Translations under genes and position numbers: made by a program
DNA from: Cronobacter malonaticus LMG 23826
GTDB taxonomy: Bacteria; Pseudomonadota; Gammaproteobacteria; Enterobacterales; Enterobacteriaceae
Length of the DNA stretch: 64,000 nucleotides
NCBI RefSeq assembly: GCF_001277215.2
Contig: NZ_CP013940.1
Location: 3,410,001-3,474,000 of the forward strand
Direction of reading: 5' to 3'
Notes under the pieces: model-generated
Told to the model about the DNA's origin: nothing
The model's input: only the letters and a program-made list of their open reading frames with translations
Database searches by the model: none
Shown here: piece by piece, positions 63,846-64,000 of the stretch
Layout of the letters: the number at the start of each line of letters is the position of its first letter
How positions within the stretch are numbered: position 1 is the first letter of the stretch

Positions 63846-63848
63846 GCG

Positions 63849-64000
63849 TTATCCCAGTACTCGTGCGCCAGCCGTGTCGAGACGGCAAATATGTACAAAG
63901 CCTTCCTGATTTTGCAGATAGTGCTGCTTCAGCCACTCTGCCACCCGCTGCGCGGTGTCGGTTTTATCGCAGACCGCGAACAGCGTTGGGCCGGAGCCGG
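63849..64000 (-). CDS. thrB: Homoserine kinase ThrB (3' end only)
   Basis: The last 50 codons of the gene, running off the window. Translation begins [20 protein letters not shown] and ends [12 protein letters not shown], closely matching the C-terminus of E. coli ThrB, a GHMP kinase that phosphorylates homoserine. The TAA stop is at 63849-63851; thrC follows at once, so the two are translationally linked. Confidence 0.95.
   Translation of the reverse strand, partial: GSGPTLFAVCDKTDTAQRVAEWLKQHYLQNQEGFVHICRLDTAGARVLG

Overview
The window is a chromosomal segment of a member of the Enterobacteriaceae with moderately high G+C. Gene order and protein sequences match, from memory, the thr-to-sgrR part of the Escherichia coli chromosome read in the opposite direction. 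The G+C level, the accessory genes and the loss of the caiTABCDE/fixABCX block suggest Cronobacter or a close relative (Enterobacter, Siccibacter, Franconibacter). That genus call is an inference; the family is secure.

Left part (1-24.6 kb): the 3' end of sgrR, a TPP riboswitch with thiBPQ, yabI, the divergent araC/araBAD arabinose system with recognisable AraC and CRP sites, polB with a variant LexA box, rapA-rluA, djlA, and the envelope/vitamin/rRNA operon lptD-surA-pdxA-rsmA-apaG-apaH. Middle (24.6-47.4 kb): an 82-bp direct repeat, folA, a LysE-type exporter, kefFC, two lipoproteins of unknown function, carAB, dapB, an AlaX-type editing protein with a divergent LysR regulator, rihC, the ribF-ileS-lspA-fkpB-ispH operon, rpsT, and nhaAR. 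Right part (52.8-64 kb): dnaKJ, satP, an MHS-family transporter, mogA, talB, alsT, yaaA, thrC and the 3' end of thrB.

The part that stands out is 47.5-52.7 kb, between nhaA and dnaJ, where E. coli K-12 has only small or mobile elements. It encodes a GH18 chitinase with no signal peptide. Divergent from it is a two-gene unit: a membrane-anchored winged-helix regulator followed by a GH108 muramidase. On the opposite strand, convergent with the muramidase, lie a three-TM phage-type holin and a LysR regulator. Cargo without an export signal beside holin and muramidase genes, with no phage structural genes, is the signature of a holin/endolysin export system (type 10 secretion, as in Serratia ChiWX and Salmonella TtsA). 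The split transcription layout, the GH108 enzyme paired with a tail-less tethered regulator, and the apparent lack of spanins differ from the Serratia system. This is my candidate for the under-described system in the window.

Everything else is largely core enterobacterial housekeeping, with ordinary operon architecture, several non-ATG starts (thiB, polB, carA, rpsT, one lipoprotein) and scattered REP-like palindromes.
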